Of a stretch of 32,361 nucleotides of DNA, positions 31,701 through 32,361 are shown in pieces. Made by a program: the position numbers and the translations under genes. Position 1 is the stretch's first letter. Each line of letters begins with the position of its first letter. The notes below the pieces were generated by a model. It was not told the origin of the DNA. It ran no database searches and saw only the letters and a program-made list of their open reading frames with translations. The stretch comes from Elysia marginata. Lineage: Eukaryota; Mollusca; Gastropoda; Plakobranchidae. The stretch is from assembly GCA_019649035.1 (NCBI GenBank), contig BMAT01010426.1, positions 20,988 through 53,348 on the forward strand, given 5' to 3'.

Positions 31701-32082
31701 ACCACAGTAGTCTGAAACAATGAACGATTATTTACAGCAATGGAACTGAATAAGCACTAGAGTTGCATAGTTTTAAAAAAATATGCACCACTCACTGTTC
31801 TGTGAAGCAACAGTTTAAAGGTATTCGTGTATTATGTACTTATATCAAATAAGACACTATTTGATAATGACAAGTCATGTGCAGCGAATAAAAGGAATGG
31901 AAAATCTTCAAAGTTAAGCGGCTGTGCAAATTTATCGAAATTAATACACAGAAAAATAATTTTACCGTTCTGACAGCGTCTACCATAGTAACCATCTTTG
32001 CACACGCACTTCGGTGAACCGTCTATAACTTTGCATTTGCCTCGATTCTTGCATTTGTAGTCATCACAAGGGTCTCTTGTAT
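25623..32082 (-). CDS. EGF-domain cysteine-rich protein, last five exons (5' partial)
   Basis: Minus-strand exons in transcript order: 31966-32082 (EGF), 31616-31711 (six-Cys CGGC module), 29897-30004 (EGF), 26344-26457 (EGF), 25623-25702 (four-Cys CGGC module and stop TGA). Every complete exon is a multiple of three and splits codons after base 1, so each is a phase 1-1 module, typical of exon-shuffled extracellular proteins. About 170 residues are visible. No signal peptide, membrane segment or start codon is in the window, so whether it is secreted or membrane-bound is unknown; the disulfide-rich modules argue for an extracellular site. The EGF repeats lack the calcium-binding and Asp/Asn-hydroxylation patterns. 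It is convergent with DHTKD1. I do not recognise a named family member. Confidence 0.85.
26344..26457 (-). CDS. EGF-like exon 4 in window
   Basis: Acceptor TTATCTTGCAG, donor AAGCGAG|GTAAGG. It encodes EKNPCKHFGCKNGGRC, then CICPSGYTGKRCKR, a canonical EGF domain in 38 codons. Separated from the previous exon by a 3.4-kb intron filled largely by a retrotransposon. Confidence 0.9.
27641..28267 (-). pseudogene. Reverse transcriptase core of the retrotransposon, inactive
   Basis: Fingers/palm part of the LINE polymerase: KYHSISLLSIVGKVFAR, then after frameshifts FHENRQKPVCFNGGTSEAFS, NSGVKQ, FAPKLLGFFFSMLFQYAF and SHTEASLQ. The catalytic box, normally F-A-D-D, keeps F-A-D at 27669-27677 and then runs into other sequence, so the second Asp is lost, apparently by a deletion. 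Confidence 0.75.
28900..29330 (-). pseudogene. Endonuclease C-terminal part of the retrotransposon
   Basis: Minus-strand reading frames match the C-terminal half of an AP-type LINE endonuclease (conserved 'H.....W.+LD.....' and 'R..H.ADCD..' blocks). Nothing of the N-terminal half is seen beyond about 29330, so the copy is 5'-truncated here. Plus-strand ORFs over it are shadows. Confidence 0.7.
29897..30004 (-). CDS. EGF-like exon 3 in window
   Basis: Acceptor TTTGCCACAG, donor CAGAAAA|GTAATT. It encodes DPCKTFICQNGGRC, then CVCPRDYKGLYC: a canonical six-cysteine EGF domain in 36 codons. A 4-N gap (30021-30024) lies just upstream, in the intron. Confidence 0.88.
30005..31615 (-). other. Intron of the EGF-domain gene, nothing recognised
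   Basis: AT-rich, with a 4-N gap at 30021-30024 and an 11-T/12-G homopolymer junction at 30781-30803. No cysteine-rich or other exon-like segment on either strand. Confidence 0.5.
31616..31711 (-). CDS. CGGC cysteine-rich module exon
   Basis: Acceptor CATTGTTTCAG, donor CCAAGG|GTAAGA. It encodes 32 residues with six cysteines: DYCGGCSKNERC, then DIVCVRPPCPQYQC. Not an EGF pattern. The VCVRPPCP wording is like cysteine-rich modules seen in invertebrate extracellular proteins, but I cannot name the family. Confidence 0.8.
31966..32082 (-). CDS. EGF-like exon 1 in window
   Basis: One EGF domain: DPCDDYKCKNRGKC, then KCVCKDGYYGRRC, six cysteines in canonical spacing. Donor AACG|GTAAAA. The acceptor is most likely AATCAAG (exon starts 32082); a second AG would start it at 32073 without changing frame. 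Upstream exons must lie beyond the window. Confidence 0.85.
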
Positions 32083-32287
32083 CTTGATTACAATACAAAT
32101 AAAAAGGGACAAAAGATTATTAGAGGGTCCTCTAACATACAATTATGTCGAACGTGTAGAATATGACAAATTTTAATAAAGCCAGCCTTGAAGCTTCAAG
32201 CTGTTCAGTAACTAATTTCTATATTTCATATATGGGCTTCAAGCTTTTGTTCCGGTAAAAATTTAAAATAAAAGAAGACACCTACAC

Positions 32288-32303
32288 AGTGAGAGAGACA
32301 GGA

Positions 32304-32334
<31 letters not shown>

Positions 32335-32361
32335 GAGAAAGAGAGAAAGGGAGACAGAGAC
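32288..32361. repeat. GA-rich microsatellite at the window end
   Basis: Starts as GAGAGAGACAGGAAGAG, then about 15 GA units, then a degenerate GAAAGGGAGA pattern that runs off the window. Confidence 0.9.

Overview
This window is metazoan nuclear DNA. Genes are split into short exons with GT-AG introns, the intergenic and intron sequence is AT-rich, and there are many transposon relics. The protein sequences, the mix of repeats (mariner, PIF/Harbinger, TTAA-target MITEs, CR1/L2-type LINE ends with an 'AGCGCTATATAAATTTA...TATTAT' tail) and scattered TAGATCTAG motifs fit an invertebrate, most likely a lophotrochozoan such as a gastropod mollusc. That placement is an inference.

Left half (19-17315, + strand): the last 15 coding exons of DHTKD1, the E1 (2-oxoadipate dehydrogenase) subunit of the mitochondrial 2-oxoadipate dehydrogenase complex of lysine and tryptophan breakdown. 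I placed every exon by splice sites, reading phase and family motifs. Together they give 651 consecutive residues and a stop codon, with no break in frame. The N-terminal third lies upstream of the window. The introns hold tandem repeats, a TTAA-flanked element, a PIF/Harbinger remnant, a 387-bp palindromic MITE, and a mariner element that has itself been hit by a CR1/L2-like retrotransposon.

Middle (17316-25622): the 3' UTR of DHTKD1, a 100-N gap, then about 6 kb in which I see no gene. It contains a piggyBac-like MITE (23268-23554) and a copy of a repeat family that also occurs in the DHTKD1 introns.

Right part (25623-32082, - strand): the 3' end of a convergent gene for a cysteine-rich secreted or extracellular protein. 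Five exons, all of phase 1-1, encode EGF / CGGC-module / EGF / EGF / short CGGC-module and a stop. Its 5' end is outside the window. One 3.4-kb intron holds a broken non-LTR retrotransposon (endonuclease, reverse transcriptase, zinc finger) in the same orientation as the gene. The window ends in a GA-rich microsatellite.

The two genes are tail to tail and have no evident functional link. I found no CRISPR, operon, tRNA or rRNA. The best candidates for something undescribed are the EGF/CGGC protein and the palindromic intronic MITE.
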